From NCBI GenBank assembly GCA_029098505.1, contig JAQXOE010000002.1, forward strand, positions 48,809-112,808: a stretch of DNA of 64,000 bases, read 5' to 3'. The stretch is from Bacteroidales bacterium (GTDB lineage Bacteria > Bacteroidota > Bacteroidia > Bacteroidales > UBA932). The notes under the pieces are model-generated. The model was not told where the DNA came from and did not search any database. It was given only the letters and a program-made list of their open reading frames with translations. The translations under genes and the position numbers were made by a program. Shown here piece after piece: positions 9,678 to 17,130 of this stretch. Each line of letters starts with the position of its first letter. Position 1 is the stretch's first letter.

Positions 9678-10210
9678 TGATGGACTTAGACAAACTCAAG
9701 AAAATCAAGGCAATAGCCTTCGATATAGATGGCGTAATGACTGATGGAGGCATACTTGCCACTTCTGACGGCGACCTTCTGAGGATTTTCGATGCCAAGG
9801 ACTCTTTTGGAGTAAGGATGGCGAAACTCAACGGTCTTATTACCTGTGTCATCACGGGTGGAGCCTCGGACAGCATCAAGAAGAGATTCGAATATTGTGG
9901 TGTGGACGAAGAGGATGTTTACCTTCACTCCAGAATCAAAATGGAGGAATTCGACGATTTCTGTTCAAGACACTCGCTCTCATACGACGAAGTAATGTAT
10001 TTCGGTGACGATTTGCCTGACATCGACGTATTGAAAGCCTGCGGAATAGGAGTCGCTCCTGCAGATGCAGTAGCCGAGGTAAAGGAAGCGGCAGACTATG
10101 TTTCACCTTTCAACGGCGGGCACGGCTGTGTTAGAAATGCGATTGAAGCTGTAATGAAGGCACAGGGCATCTGGAAACTTGATAATGCTCTTTACAAAAA
10201 ACTCTTCTGA
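9677..10210 (+). CDS. kdsC: HAD-IIIC phosphatase, KdsC-like (KDO 8-phosphate phosphatase)
   Basis: This 177-residue protein has the length and layout of KdsC, the HAD phosphatase that converts KDO-8-phosphate to KDO for lipopolysaccharide core synthesis. Motif I is AFDIDGVMTDGG with the two catalytic Asp residues; motif II is the Thr in CVITGG; motif IV is YFGDDLPDIDVL. The small C1-type family has no cap domain, as seen here. A related sugar-phosphate specificity is possible because no other KDO gene is present. The gene sits between DUF3467 and maf with overlaps of 1 base and a 2-base gap. Confidence 0.82.
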   Translation: MMDLDKLKKIKAIAFDIDGVMTDGGILATSDGDLLRIFDAKDSFGVRMAKLNGLITCVITGGASDSIKKRFEYCGVDEEDVYLHSRIKMEEFDDFCSRHSLSYDEVMYFGDDLPDIDVLKACGIGVAPADAVAEVKEAADYVSPFNGGHGCVRNAIEAVMKAQGIWKLDNALYKKLF

Positions 10211-10212
10211 AG

Positions 10213-10827
10213 ATGGATTTGAAAGGCAAGAGGATCATTTTAGCTAGCGGCTCTCCAAGAAGGCGAGAGTTACTTGCCGGCTTAGATATTGATTTCGAGA
10301 TTGATACACGTAATAATTTCGAGGAAAAGTATAACCCTGGAACGCCTCATTCCCAGGTTCCCGCCCTTATGTCCGAAGGCAAATCAAAGGGCTTCCACAG
10401 GGATCTGGAGGAAGATGAGATACTGATTACATCCGACACTATGGTTCTTTGCCTGTCAGAAGGGGATGGCAGTATGGAACAGTCTCCTATACTCGGCAAG
10501 CCCCACGGTCACGAAGATGCGGAGAGAATGCTGCGCCTGCTTTCAGGCAGAAACCACGAGGTCATTACATCTGTCACTATAAGGGACAAGCACAGAATGC
10601 TGACCGAATCAGACAGCACCATCGTCAGCTTCAAAGAACTCAGCGACGAAGAAATAGATTACTACATTGAGCATTTCAAACCATATGATAAGGCAGGTGC
10701 ATACGGCATCCAGGAATGGATAGGCTACATAGGCATTACCGGCATCAAAGGGTCCTACTTCAACGTAATGGGCTTCCCTACCCACCTTGTTTACAGAATG
10801 CTCCAGGAATTCATTAAAAATTTATGA
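10213..10827 (+). CDS. maf: Maf family nucleotide pyrophosphatase
   Basis: A 204-residue Maf/HAM1-superfamily protein. The N-terminal signature LASGSPRRRELL is intact, ITSDTMV holds the catalytic Asp, and LGKPHGHEDAERML is the usual substrate-loop region. Maf proteins hydrolyse nucleoside triphosphates such as dTTP, UTP or modified nucleotides to monophosphates, as house-cleaning enzymes. The stop overlaps the next gene start in an ATGA (10824-10827). Confidence 0.92.
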   Translation: MDLKGKRIILASGSPRRRELLAGLDIDFEIDTRNNFEEKYNPGTPHSQVPALMSEGKSKGFHRDLEEDEILITSDTMVLCLSEGDGSMEQSPILGKPHGHEDAERMLRLLSGRNHEVITSVTIRDKHRMLTESDSTIVSFKELSDEEIDYYIEHFKPYDKAGAYGIQEWIGYIGITGIKGSYFNVMGFPTHLVYRMLQEFIKNL

Positions 10828-12137
10828 AACGTATATTAACACTGCTATTCCTGCTAATCTCCATACTTGGCGTTCAGGCCCAGACCAGGATTGAGATCAG
10901 TTGCGACGAAGGCATAGACCTTATGTCTATAGTCTGGCGCTTGGCAGGCGCCAGGGAATACAACAATTGTCAAATATCGGGACTTAACGAAAGCGTTGAC
11001 GCCCATTTCGAGGCATACGTCACCCATCCGGCAGTCCTCTTGGCAAAAGAGTATCATAAAAAAGGTGTTGGATATGATGCAGTCGCCAGCTACGGCTCGC
11101 TGCTTGAGATAAACTCCGAGGGCTTGCCTGAATTCGACAAAGAGCTTGAATGCAAGCTTGACAACAGATGGTCGAGAGTCAGACGGAAGAAGATGCTCAA
11201 GGCGCTGGAGGGCTTCTGTGCCGAAACCGCTTTCCACGAATGGTATGTTTCGACCGAAGACATCAGGCTGGAAGCAATGAGGACTTACATCAAATTAGGT
11301 GATGCCATTGACACTGAATGGTATACAAAATGGTTCAACCATTCGGACAGCCCTTCATTCAGAATCATAGCCTGCCCTTTGGCCGGACAGAACAATTACG
11401 GACTCAGCGTAAATAAAAGAAAGGGCGGAGTAGTTCTGTGCCCCGTTTTAGGAAGTCCGTCCCTGGACATATTGATTCACGAATTCTGTCATCCTTATTG
11501 CAATCCTCTGATTGACAGAATCTTCAATGATATTGCCTCAAGCGCAGAAGCATATTTCAAGGCTAATGCAAGCATACTCAAGCAACAAGCTTACAATAAT
11601 GCCAGAATAATGATGTATGAAACTTTGGTAAGAGCCTCAGTCATAGAATACATTTCCGTCCATTACCCTCAAGTCGACATCAGCGAGTTGATTGATGAGG
11701 AAACGGACAAGGGTTTTATGCTAGTAGGGAGACTTGTAGCTGTTCTGAATGAAGCCTGGACAGAAAAGGACCTGATATCAGCCGTCAACAGCTATCCGCT
11801 CAAGAGTTATCTTGCCGACAAAGAAGCTGCTGACAGGCTCAAAGTACAGTACACTTGCAACTTAAGCTCCGGAGCCGATGACATTCCTGCCGGGGAATTC
11901 ACTTTCACAATGATTTTCGACAGGCCGATGAGCGAATCAGCTTCGATCAAAATGTCGGATCTTGAATTTCCGGAGCATGCAGGAGTCGAGTGGAGCGAAG
12001 ACCATAGAAAATTTTCCATCCATTTTATACTGGAGTCAGGCACGGAGTACGGGTTCATCATCCAGGGCAATGGTTTCATCGCCCAGGACGGAACAAAGTC
12101 TGTCGATTCAGAAATCAGATTCAAGACTGCCAAATAG
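10824..12137 (+). CDS. Secreted DUF4932-like protein with HExxH zinc-binding motif
   Basis: A 437-residue protein with a clear signal peptide (first about 20 residues, ending QAQ). The central segment contains IHEFCHPYCNP, an HExxH motif as in zincin metallopeptidases, so a zinc-dependent peptidase activity is plausible. The last 110 residues (from about 345) look like an SbsA-type Ig-like domain, with FTMIFDRPMSESASI. The architecture resembles the Bacteroidota family DUF4932; function is unproven. It is translationally coupled to maf by an ATGA overlap and is probably last in this operon. A large hairpin follows within 15 bases. Confidence 0.7.
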   Translation: MKRILTLLFLLISILGVQAQTRIEISCDEGIDLMSIVWRLAGAREYNNCQISGLNESVDAHFEAYVTHPAVLLAKEYHKKGVGYDAVASYGSLLEINSEGLPEFDKELECKLDNRWSRVRRKKMLKALEGFCAETAFHEWYVSTEDIRLEAMRTYIKLGDAIDTEWYTKWFNHSDSPSFRIIACPLAGQNNYGLSVNKRKGGVVLCPVLGSPSLDILIHEFCHPYCNPLIDRIFNDIASSAEAYFKANASILKQQAYNNARIMMYETLVRASVIEYISVHYPQVDISELIDEETDKGFMLVGRLVAVLNEAWTEKDLISAVNSYPLKSYLADKEAADRLKVQYTCNLSSGADDIPAGEFTFTMIFDRPMSESASIKMSDLEFPEHAGVEWSEDHRKFSIHFILESGTEYGFIIQGNGFIAQDGTKSVDSEIRFKTAK

Positions 12138-12149
12138 GGCAATTGCGCC

Positions 12150-12213
12150 GCGTCGACAACTCTTCTTTGTACCTGCCTTAGTGCAGGTACAAAAAAAAAT
12201 GAGTCGTCGACGC
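12150..12213. repeat. Nested inverted repeat downstream of the HExxH protein gene
   Basis: The outer arms GCGTCGAC (12150-12157) and GTCGACGC (12206-12213) and the inner arms at about 12168-12178 and 12185-12195 (TTTGTACCTGC against GCAGGTACAAA) fold into one long imperfect hairpin. The A-tract at 12191-12199 is the U-tract of the small RNA terminator when read on the minus strand. The structure probably protects or ends both convergent transcripts. Confidence 0.6.
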
Positions 12214-12314
12214 TCACGCGTGGACCACTCATACTAACCACATAATTAATAACACTAAAACTAATAACCAATAGGCTGAGTCAAACTGAACGGTTTGAAT
12301 TAGAACCTCAACCC
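12191..12314 (-). ncRNA. Predicted small RNA, about 120 nt, with its own promoter and terminator
   Basis: On the minus strand a strong promoter (12320-12349) points into a region with no plausible gene and ends at an intrinsic terminator: arms 12223-12232 and 12199-12208 (10 bp with one mismatch) followed by nine U residues. The 5' part folds well: GGUUGAG pairs with CUCAGCC (7 bp, one wobble) around an inner stem UCAAAC/GUUUGA with a 6-base loop. Transcript ends are inferred. The layout resembles Bacteroidales non-coding RNAs known to be bounded by a Bacteroidota promoter and a terminator, but I cannot assign it to a family. It is not a tRNA, and I see no SRP RNA or tmRNA hallmark. Confidence 0.55.
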
Positions 12315-12319
12315 GGATA

Positions 12320-12349
12320 CAAAGGTACTGCTTTTTTTCTTATCTGCAA
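12320..12349 (-). promoter_or_regulatory. Strong promoter for the predicted small RNA
   Basis: Reading leftward, TTG (12349-12347) is followed after exactly 19 bases by TACCTTTG (12327-12320), a full match to the Bacteroidota consensus. Upstream (12350-12385) are phased A/T runs of the kind that act as an UP element at rRNA and tRNA promoters. No stable RNA gene other than the predicted small RNA lies downstream. Confidence 0.7.
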
Positions 12350-12398
12350 ACTTTTTTGAAAAAATTTTTGAAAAAATTTTAATTATTATGTTTTTAGA

Positions 12399-12429
12399 TT
12401 GATTTTCAACGATTTAAACCGTAAGTTTG
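12399..12429 (+). promoter_or_regulatory. Promoter for the RluA-family gene
   Basis: TTG (12399-12401), 20-base spacer, TAAGTTTG (12422-12429). Both boxes match the consensus. The expected start gives a leader of roughly 90 bases before the ATG at 12524, in which I see no gene or clear riboswitch. Confidence 0.65.
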
Positions 12430-12523
12430 TCCTGAAAAGGCAAATAATTCAAAAATATAAATCACTGGAATTCACACCCCTAATCATTATTAAAACATTT
12501 TAGATAAACTAAAACAAGCCTCA

Positions 12524-13924
12524 ATGCTTACAGATTATAAGCAAATACATAAAATTCCTAATAGGTTCACATTCCCTTTCTGCTATGTACCCCTTCCGGA
12601 GATTGAAAGGGCGTCCCAGGAGCTGATTGACAGGATAAATACTTCAGCAGATTTGAAAAGTCTTTTTTCCGAAGGCAAAATGATGGGGGTTCTGATGGTT
12701 GAGGAAAAGAGTAAGGCCGGGATATCATTTCTATATGCTTTTTCAGGCAGTGTTGGAGGGAAAAGCAGGATAGACGGATTCGTTCCACCTATCTTCGATC
12801 TTCTTGAGCCACAAGGATACTATAAACACGAGGAGGCGGAGATTTCCGCATTGAATGCTGAAATCAAAAATCTGGAGGAAAAAGGCGGTGATATTCACGA
12901 GGAGATTGCCGCGCTTAAGGCAGAAAGAAAAAGGAAGTCAATTTGCCTGCAAGAATGGATTTTCAAACAATACATAGTTCATAATGCTCAAGGAGAGAGC
13001 AGCAGCATTTGGGCTATTTTTCAGGAACGGGGTTTGATACCTCCAGGAGGAACCGGAGACTGTGCCGCCCCTAAACTTCTTGAGTACGCTTACACACACG
13101 GAATGAAGCCGCTGGCAATGGGAGAATTCTGGTATGGAGCCTCCCCGTATAAGGAAATAAGGCATCAAGGCAGTTTCTACCCGTCCTGTATGGGCAAGTG
13201 CGGTCCCCTGCTGTCCTTTATGACTCAAGGCTTGGAGATGGAGGCAAATCCCCTCGATGAAGACCAGGATACTGAAGCCGACTATACTATATTGTATAAG
13301 GATAGCAGCATAATCGTCGTCAGCAAGCCATCAGGAATGCTGGCAGTTCCCGGCAAAAGTTTGAAAGTTTCCCTGCTCGAAAGACTCAGGAAAGATCTCG
13401 ACGATAAGGGAATTGAATCCTGCCATCGGCTTGATATGGATACATCTGGCGTAATGGTCTTCGCCCGCAATCCGGCCGCCAAGGCTGAAATAAGCAGACA
13501 ATTCGAGCAGAGGGAAACGTCCAAGACGTATATTGCCAGGCTATCAGCTGCACCAGGGCTTGCATTGCCCCCGGAAAGAGGGCGCATCATACTTCCAATT
13601 GCCGCGGACTATTACGACAGGCCGAGACAGATGGTGGATTTCGAGAATGGAAAGCAGGCAGTCAGTGATTATGAAGTGCTTTCGGTCAATGACGACGGCA
13701 GCATTGACATACGTTTCACTCCCCTAACGGGGCGCACACACCAGCTTAGGGTGCACTCCGCTCATCCTCAGGGGCTGGGAAGACCGATAGTCGGAGACCG
13801 ACTGTATGGGAGCAGCGGCGGAGAGAGGCTGCATTTGCACGCGGAGTCATTGACTTTCACCCATCCTGAAAACGGAAAAAGGCTCACATTCCGAGCAGAA
13901 GCAGATTTTCTTTTTGGAAAATAG
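12524..13924 (+). CDS. RluA-family 23S/tRNA pseudouridine synthase with N-terminal extension
   Basis: A 466-residue protein. The C-terminal half (from about residue 255) is an RluA-type pseudouridine synthase, with the catalytic Asp in SCHRLDMDTSG and the GRTHQLRVHSAHP motif. The first 250 residues form the extra domain found in long RluA-like proteins of several phyla: a short coiled coil (about 105-140) and a conserved block with PPGGTGDCAAPKLLEYAY, EFWYG and FYPSCMGKCGPLL. The clustered cysteines may bind metal. The RNA target cannot be deduced. It has its own promoter at 12399 and is followed by another promoter at 13914. Confidence 0.88.
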   Translation: MLTDYKQIHKIPNRFTFPFCYVPLPEIERASQELIDRINTSADLKSLFSEGKMMGVLMVEEKSKAGISFLYAFSGSVGGKSRIDGFVPPIFDLLEPQGYYKHEEAEISALNAEIKNLEEKGGDIHEEIAALKAERKRKSICLQEWIFKQYIVHNAQGESSSIWAIFQERGLIPPGGTGDCAAPKLLEYAYTHGMKPLAMGEFWYGASPYKEIRHQGSFYPSCMGKCGPLLSFMTQGLEMEANPLDEDQDTEADYTILYKDSSIIVVSKPSGMLAVPGKSLKVSLLERLRKDLDDKGIESCHRLDMDTSGVMVFARNPAAKAEISRQFEQRETSKTYIARLSAAPGLALPPERGRIILPIAADYYDRPRQMVDFENGKQAVSDYEVLSVNDDGSIDIRFTPLTGRTHQLRVHSAHPQGLGRPIVGDRLYGSSGGERLHLHAESLTFTHPENGKRLTFRAEADFLFGK

Positions 13925-13944
13925 GAAAAGTAAATCCATTTTTG
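13914..13944 (+). promoter_or_regulatory. Promoter for the small acidic protein gene
   Basis: TTG (13914-13916), 20-base spacer, CATTTTTG (13937-13944), one mismatch to TAnnTTTG. It overlaps the end of the pseudouridine synthase gene and lies 30 bases before the ATG at 13975. Confidence 0.5.
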
Positions 13945-13974
13945 CAGAATCAGAGAACTAATATCATATCAAGC

Positions 13975-14412
13975 ATGGCACACGTAATCAATCTCCCTCT
14001 CGGAAGAGAATGGGATGTAGAAGAAGAAATCATCAACGAAGAAGGCGAAGAAGTCCTTTCCTATTATGCTTCCGCTGAAGCTTCCGCCAATCCTAAAATC
14101 AAAGATGCCAGTATCGAGCTTTATGTCGGCAATACTCCTGAGGATTCTGATGCAAAAATCGAATGCATTAATTCCTACATCGAAGCTATAGGGCTTGATG
14201 ACGAGGAGGAAGATATCCCGGTAGAAAGCACACGTTTTCTCGGTGCCGAAGCCTGGTATTATGAAGCCCAGGATGAGAATGAATGTCCTGTCGTGCTCAT
14301 CTGCGCCGAACCTATCCCCGGAACGCTTGTAATGGCCATTATCTCACACAGCGACGAGCAGAAACTCAACGAGCTCGTGGATTATGTCGACGAACATCTG
14401 AAGATTGATTGA
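13975..14412 (+). CDS. Small acidic protein of unknown function
   Basis: I do not recognise this 145-residue protein. It is strongly acidic (runs such as WDVEEEIINEEGEE and DDEEEDIPVE), has no signal peptide or membrane segment, and looks like a compact alpha/beta cytoplasmic protein. The ATG at 13975 is preferred over a TTG at 13942 because the latter lies inside the promoter's -7 element. Its own promoter suggests independent expression. It converges on the thioesterase gene with a 16-base gap. Confidence 0.7.
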   Translation: MAHVINLPLGREWDVEEEIINEEGEEVLSYYASAEASANPKIKDASIELYVGNTPEDSDAKIECINSYIEAIGLDDEEEDIPVESTRFLGAEAWYYEAQDENECPVVLICAEPIPGTLVMAIISHSDEQKLNELVDYVDEHLKID

Positions 14413-14428
14413 GAAGACAGTTAAAAGT

Positions 14429-14833
14429 CTATCCATCAATCTCTTCCTTAAGAATCCTGACGAAATCAGGCCAATGCTCTTCAAGAACCACAGGCTTGCC
14501 GTCCTTCAGGAAGCAGTGCATGGTGCGGCCCTTGCAGACTATGGCTTTCCCCACGCGCATAACATACTCGAAGCTCACCTTCAAGGCTGAGATTTCGACA
14601 GCTTTCACCACAATCTCTATCTGGTCCATAAAGGTTGTGGTTTTCTTGTATTCACAGCTTACGGACATCACAGGAGACACTATCCCATCCTCTTCCATTT
14701 TGGCATAACCATAGCCGAGTTCCTCCATTCTGGCGACTCTGGCCTCTTCCATAAAACGGATATAATTCGAGTGATGTGTGACTCCCATACGGTCACATTC
14801 GTAATAGTTTACTTGATGTATGTATGTACTCAT
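14429..14833 (-). CDS. Acyl-CoA thioesterase, YbgC/FadM type (4HBT hotdog fold)
   Basis: With the ATG at 14833 the protein is 134 residues, the normal size of the hotdog 4HBT family. The active-site segment is intact: ECDRMGVTHHSNYIRFMEEAR, with the catalytic Asp early in the segment. These enzymes hydrolyse short or aromatic acyl-CoA esters; the natural substrate is not predictable. A longer frame to 14920 would start within the divergent promoter region and adds residues foreign to the family, so it was not used. Confidence 0.88.
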   Translation of the reverse strand: MSTYIHQVNYYECDRMGVTHHSNYIRFMEEARVARMEELGYGYAKMEEDGIVSPVMSVSCEYKKTTTFMDQIEIVVKAVEISALKVSFEYVMRVGKAIVCKGRTMHCFLKDGKPVVLEEHWPDFVRILKEEIDG

Positions 14834-14855
14834 TTCTTTCAGTTTCTTGTAAACA

Positions 14856-14873
14856 CAAAAATAAACAAAAATA
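14856..14873 (-). promoter_or_regulatory. Tandem -7 elements for the thioesterase gene
   Basis: On the minus strand TATTTTTG occurs twice, at 14873-14866 and 14863-14856, both full matches to TAnnTTTG, 22-33 bases upstream of the ATG at 14833. They sit between the boxes of the divergent pheA promoter and the thioesterase gene, so the two promoters are nearly overlapping. Confidence 0.5.
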
Positions 14874-14874
14874 C

Positions 14875-14904
14875 TTGATTTATTAAATTCTTTAATTACC
14901 TTTG
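14875..14904 (+). promoter_or_regulatory. Promoter of the aromatic amino acid operon
   Basis: TTG (14875-14877), 19-base spacer, TACCTTTG (14897-14904): a perfect match to the Bacteroidota consensus. The leader peptide ATG follows only 8 bases after the -7 element, so the transcript is predicted to begin at or just before that ATG. Confidence 0.75.
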
Positions 14905-14912
14905 TCCACGAT

Positions 14913-14969
14913 ATGTGCAACAGGTATTCATATAGCTTTTTCTTTTACTATTTTCAGAAAAGGAAATAG
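14913..14969 (+). CDS. pheL: Phe/Tyr-rich attenuator leader peptide of the pheA operon
   Basis: An 18-codon frame encodes MCNRYSYSFFFYYFQKRK and stops at 14967. Eight of ten consecutive residues from codon 5 to codon 14 are Tyr or Phe, far above expectation. It lies between a consensus promoter and an intrinsic terminator (15004-15038), upstream of genes that make Phe and Tyr. This is the layout of ribosome-mediated attenuation: scarcity of charged tRNA-Phe or tRNA-Tyr stalls the ribosome and lets transcription continue. A candidate antiterminator pairs 14970-14975 (CCGGAT, just past the stop codon) with 15020-15025 in the terminator; a ribosome finishing the peptide would cover it. The symbol pheL is used by analogy. 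Confidence 0.8.
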   Translation: MCNRYSYSFFFYYFQKRK

Positions 14970-15003
14970 CCGGATACAGTGTGCACATTTATGAGAAAAA
15001 CAG

Positions 15004-15038
15004 AAGCTGCCCGGAAGTGATTCGGACAGCTTTTTTTT
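15004..15038 (+). terminator. Attenuator terminator before pheA
   Basis: Arms 15004-15015 (AAGCTGCCCGGA) and 15021-15032 form a 12-bp stem with one mismatch and one G-U pair, followed by a U-tract to 15038. It ends the leader transcript 53 bases before pheA. Confidence 0.8.
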
Positions 15039-15091
15039 AATCCTAAACGATATTGATTTTTCAAGTATAAAAACTTGACCAACACTTACTT

Positions 15092-15913
15092 ATGAAGAAG
15101 GTAGCTATACAGGGCTTTTCCGGATGCTTTCACGAGGAAGCTGCCAGGAAATACTACTGGGACGAAGATTTGCGGATGGTTGAATGCGACAGTTTCGACC
15201 AACTGTTTGAAGCTATGGATTTGGGGCGGGCTGACGCTGCCGTTATGGCGATTGAAAACAGCATTTCAGGAGGATTGCTTCCGAATTTCGAGCTTCTAAG
15301 GAATAGTAAAACCACAATCAAGGGAGAAATTTATCTTAGGATAGTTCAGAACCTGATGGCCCTTCCGGGACAAAATATCGAAGATGTCAAGGAAGTAAGA
15401 AGCCACTATATGGCCATAAACCAGACCAGGGAATTCTTCAAGTCCTATCCACATATTCAGCTGGTTGAATCGGAAGATACAGCAAAGAGTGCAGCCGAGG
15501 TCGCCAGGGAGAAACTTGAGGGAGTTGGAGCTATTGGATCAGCCTGCGCCGCCGAACTCTACGGCTTGAAGATATTGCAGCCAAGCATAGAGACAGTCAA
15601 ACAGAATTTCACCAGATTCCTGATACTCGATGATGCCATTGAAGTGGCAGAGTCCGATATCGACAAAGCTTCTCTCTGCTTTACACTCCCACACACGCCG
15701 GGCTCTTTGGCTCACATCCTGGCTATTCTATCTTTCTATGACATGAACCTGACCAGAATCCAATCCCTCCCCATCCCCGGTAAGGAGTGGCAATACTTCT
15801 TCTACGCGGATATCAAATTCGAATCCTACGACAGATACAAGCAGGCTATGTCCGCAGTCAGGCCAATGATGTCCGACCTGCAAGTACTGGGAGAATACAA
15901 ATCAGGGCTTTAG
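15092..15913 (+). CDS. pheA: Prephenate dehydratase (monofunctional, with ACT domain)
   Basis: This 273-residue enzyme converts prephenate to phenylpyruvate, the committed step to phenylalanine. The periplasmic-binding-like catalytic domain covers residues 1-180, with VMAIENSISG, the CAAELYGL segment and the NFTRFLIL motif containing the essential Thr. Residues 195-270 form a C-terminal ACT domain (LCFTLPHTPGSLAHILAIL and ESYDRY region) that binds Phe for feedback inhibition. No chorismate mutase domain is attached; that activity is carried by the fused DAHP synthase gene further on. First gene after the Phe/Tyr leader. Confidence 0.95.
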   Translation: MKKVAIQGFSGCFHEEAARKYYWDEDLRMVECDSFDQLFEAMDLGRADAAVMAIENSISGGLLPNFELLRNSKTTIKGEIYLRIVQNLMALPGQNIEDVKEVRSHYMAINQTREFFKSYPHIQLVESEDTAKSAAEVAREKLEGVGAIGSACAAELYGLKILQPSIETVKQNFTRFLILDDAIEVAESDIDKASLCFTLPHTPGSLAHILAILSFYDMNLTRIQSLPIPGKEWQYFFYADIKFESYDRYKQAMSAVRPMMSDLQVLGEYKSGL

Positions 15914-15969
15914 GATTTTCAGACCCCGATACCATAATAAACAGCAGACGAAAGAAATATCACAATAAA

Positions 15970-17130
15970 ATGATAATAAAAACGGCAGAAAGGACGGCAA
16001 GCGTCCAGGAATACTACTTCTCAAAAAAGAACAAGGAGATAGCCAGGCTCAATGCCGAAAGGCAGACTCCCATCATAAACCTCGGAATAGGCTCACCTGA
16101 TGGAAGTGCGCCTCAAACTGCGATTGAAAAGCTTTATGAGGAAGCCTGCAAGAAGAACGCACACGGTTACCAGAGCTACATAGGCATACCGGAGCTAAGG
16201 CAGGCCTTTGCTGACTGGTACAGGCGCTGGTACGGAGTCGATTTGGACCCAAGAAGCGAAATACAACCTCTGGTAGGCTCCAAGGAGGGTATTCTTATCA
16301 TCGGCTTGACCTTCTTGGACAAGGGAGACAAAGTCCTTGTTCCGGATCCGGGCTACCCTACCTATTCATCCGCAGTCAAGCTCTGTCAGGCAGAACTGCT
16401 CAGTTACGACCTCTGCGAGGATAAGGCTTGGCAGCCTGATTTCGATCAATTGGAGAGTATGGATCTGGAGGGTGTAAAATTGATGTTCGTGAACTACCCG
16501 AATATGCCTACCGGTGCACCTGCGAGCCTTGAGCTCTTCCAGAAGCTGGTAGATTTCGGAAGAAGGCATAAGATATTGATTGTCAATGACAATCCCTACA
16601 GTTTTGTTCTTAATGACAAGCCGCTCTCAATACTCGCCATCCCCGGAGCCAAAGACTGCTGCATTGAACTTAATTCATTGAGCAAGGCCCACAATATGGC
16701 CGGATGGCGCATAGGTATGGTAGCTGGAGATGCGGAAATCATAACAGAAATACTGAAGGTCAAAAGCCAGATGGATTCGGGAATGTTCAAGCCCCTGCAG
16801 CTCGCGGCAGTTGAAGCTCTATCGCAAGGAGAGACTTGGTTCAAATCCCTCAATGACGAATACCGCAGAAGACGCGTTTATGCAGGCAGGATTTTCGACA
16901 AACTGGGTGCCGTTTATAATCCGGACAGCCAGGGTCTCTTCCTATGGGGCAAGATAGGTCCTGAAGCCGCCAGGCTGTCGGACAAACTCCTCTACGAAGC
17001 AGGAGTCTTTATCACCCCGGGATTCATTTTCGGCCACAACGGAGAACAGTATCTGCGAATCTCCCTCTGCGCAGGAATAGAGGTATTCAAGGAAGCACTA
17101 TCAAGAATCGAAAAAGCATTGAATATATGA
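15970..17130 (+). CDS. PLP-dependent aminotransferase class I/II (aromatic/aspartate type)
   Basis: This 386-residue fold-type I aminotransferase has the PLP-lysine region ELNSLSKAHNMAGWRIGM, the phosphate-binding GSKEGI and NPYSF, and a C-terminal Arg in YLRISLCAG for the substrate carboxylate. Its place between pheA and tyrA suggests that it makes Phe and Tyr from their keto acids. LL-diaminopimelate aminotransferase-like specificity is an alternative. The ATG at 15970 gives a normal N-terminus; a longer frame overlapping pheA was not used. It overlaps tyrA in an ATGA. Confidence 0.88.
   Translation: MIIKTAERTASVQEYYFSKKNKEIARLNAERQTPIINLGIGSPDGSAPQTAIEKLYEEACKKNAHGYQSYIGIPELRQAFADWYRRWYGVDLDPRSEIQPLVGSKEGILIIGLTFLDKGDKVLVPDPGYPTYSSAVKLCQAELLSYDLCEDKAWQPDFDQLESMDLEGVKLMFVNYPNMPTGAPASLELFQKLVDFGRRHKILIVNDNPYSFVLNDKPLSILAIPGAKDCCIELNSLSKAHNMAGWRIGMVAGDAEIITEILKVKSQMDSGMFKPLQLAAVEALSQGETWFKSLNDEYRRRRVYAGRIFDKLGAVYNPDSQGLFLWGKIGPEAARLSDKLLYEAGVFITPGFIFGHNGEQYLRISLCAGIEVFKEALSRIEKALNI

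Noticed and set aside
11807..12271. Minus-strand frame of 154 codons across the end of the HExxH protein gene and the small RNA
   Set aside because: It is antisense to a clear gene, has no family resemblance, and its start lies inside the predicted small RNA.
12350..12385. A/T runs that look like a low-complexity repeat
   Set aside because: Their position directly upstream of the small RNA -33 box makes an UP-like promoter element more likely than a repeat.
14991..15020. Nine-codon frame MRKTEAARK after the Phe/Tyr leader
   Set aside because: It has no Phe or Tyr codons, runs into the terminator stem and shows no sign of selection; treated as chance.
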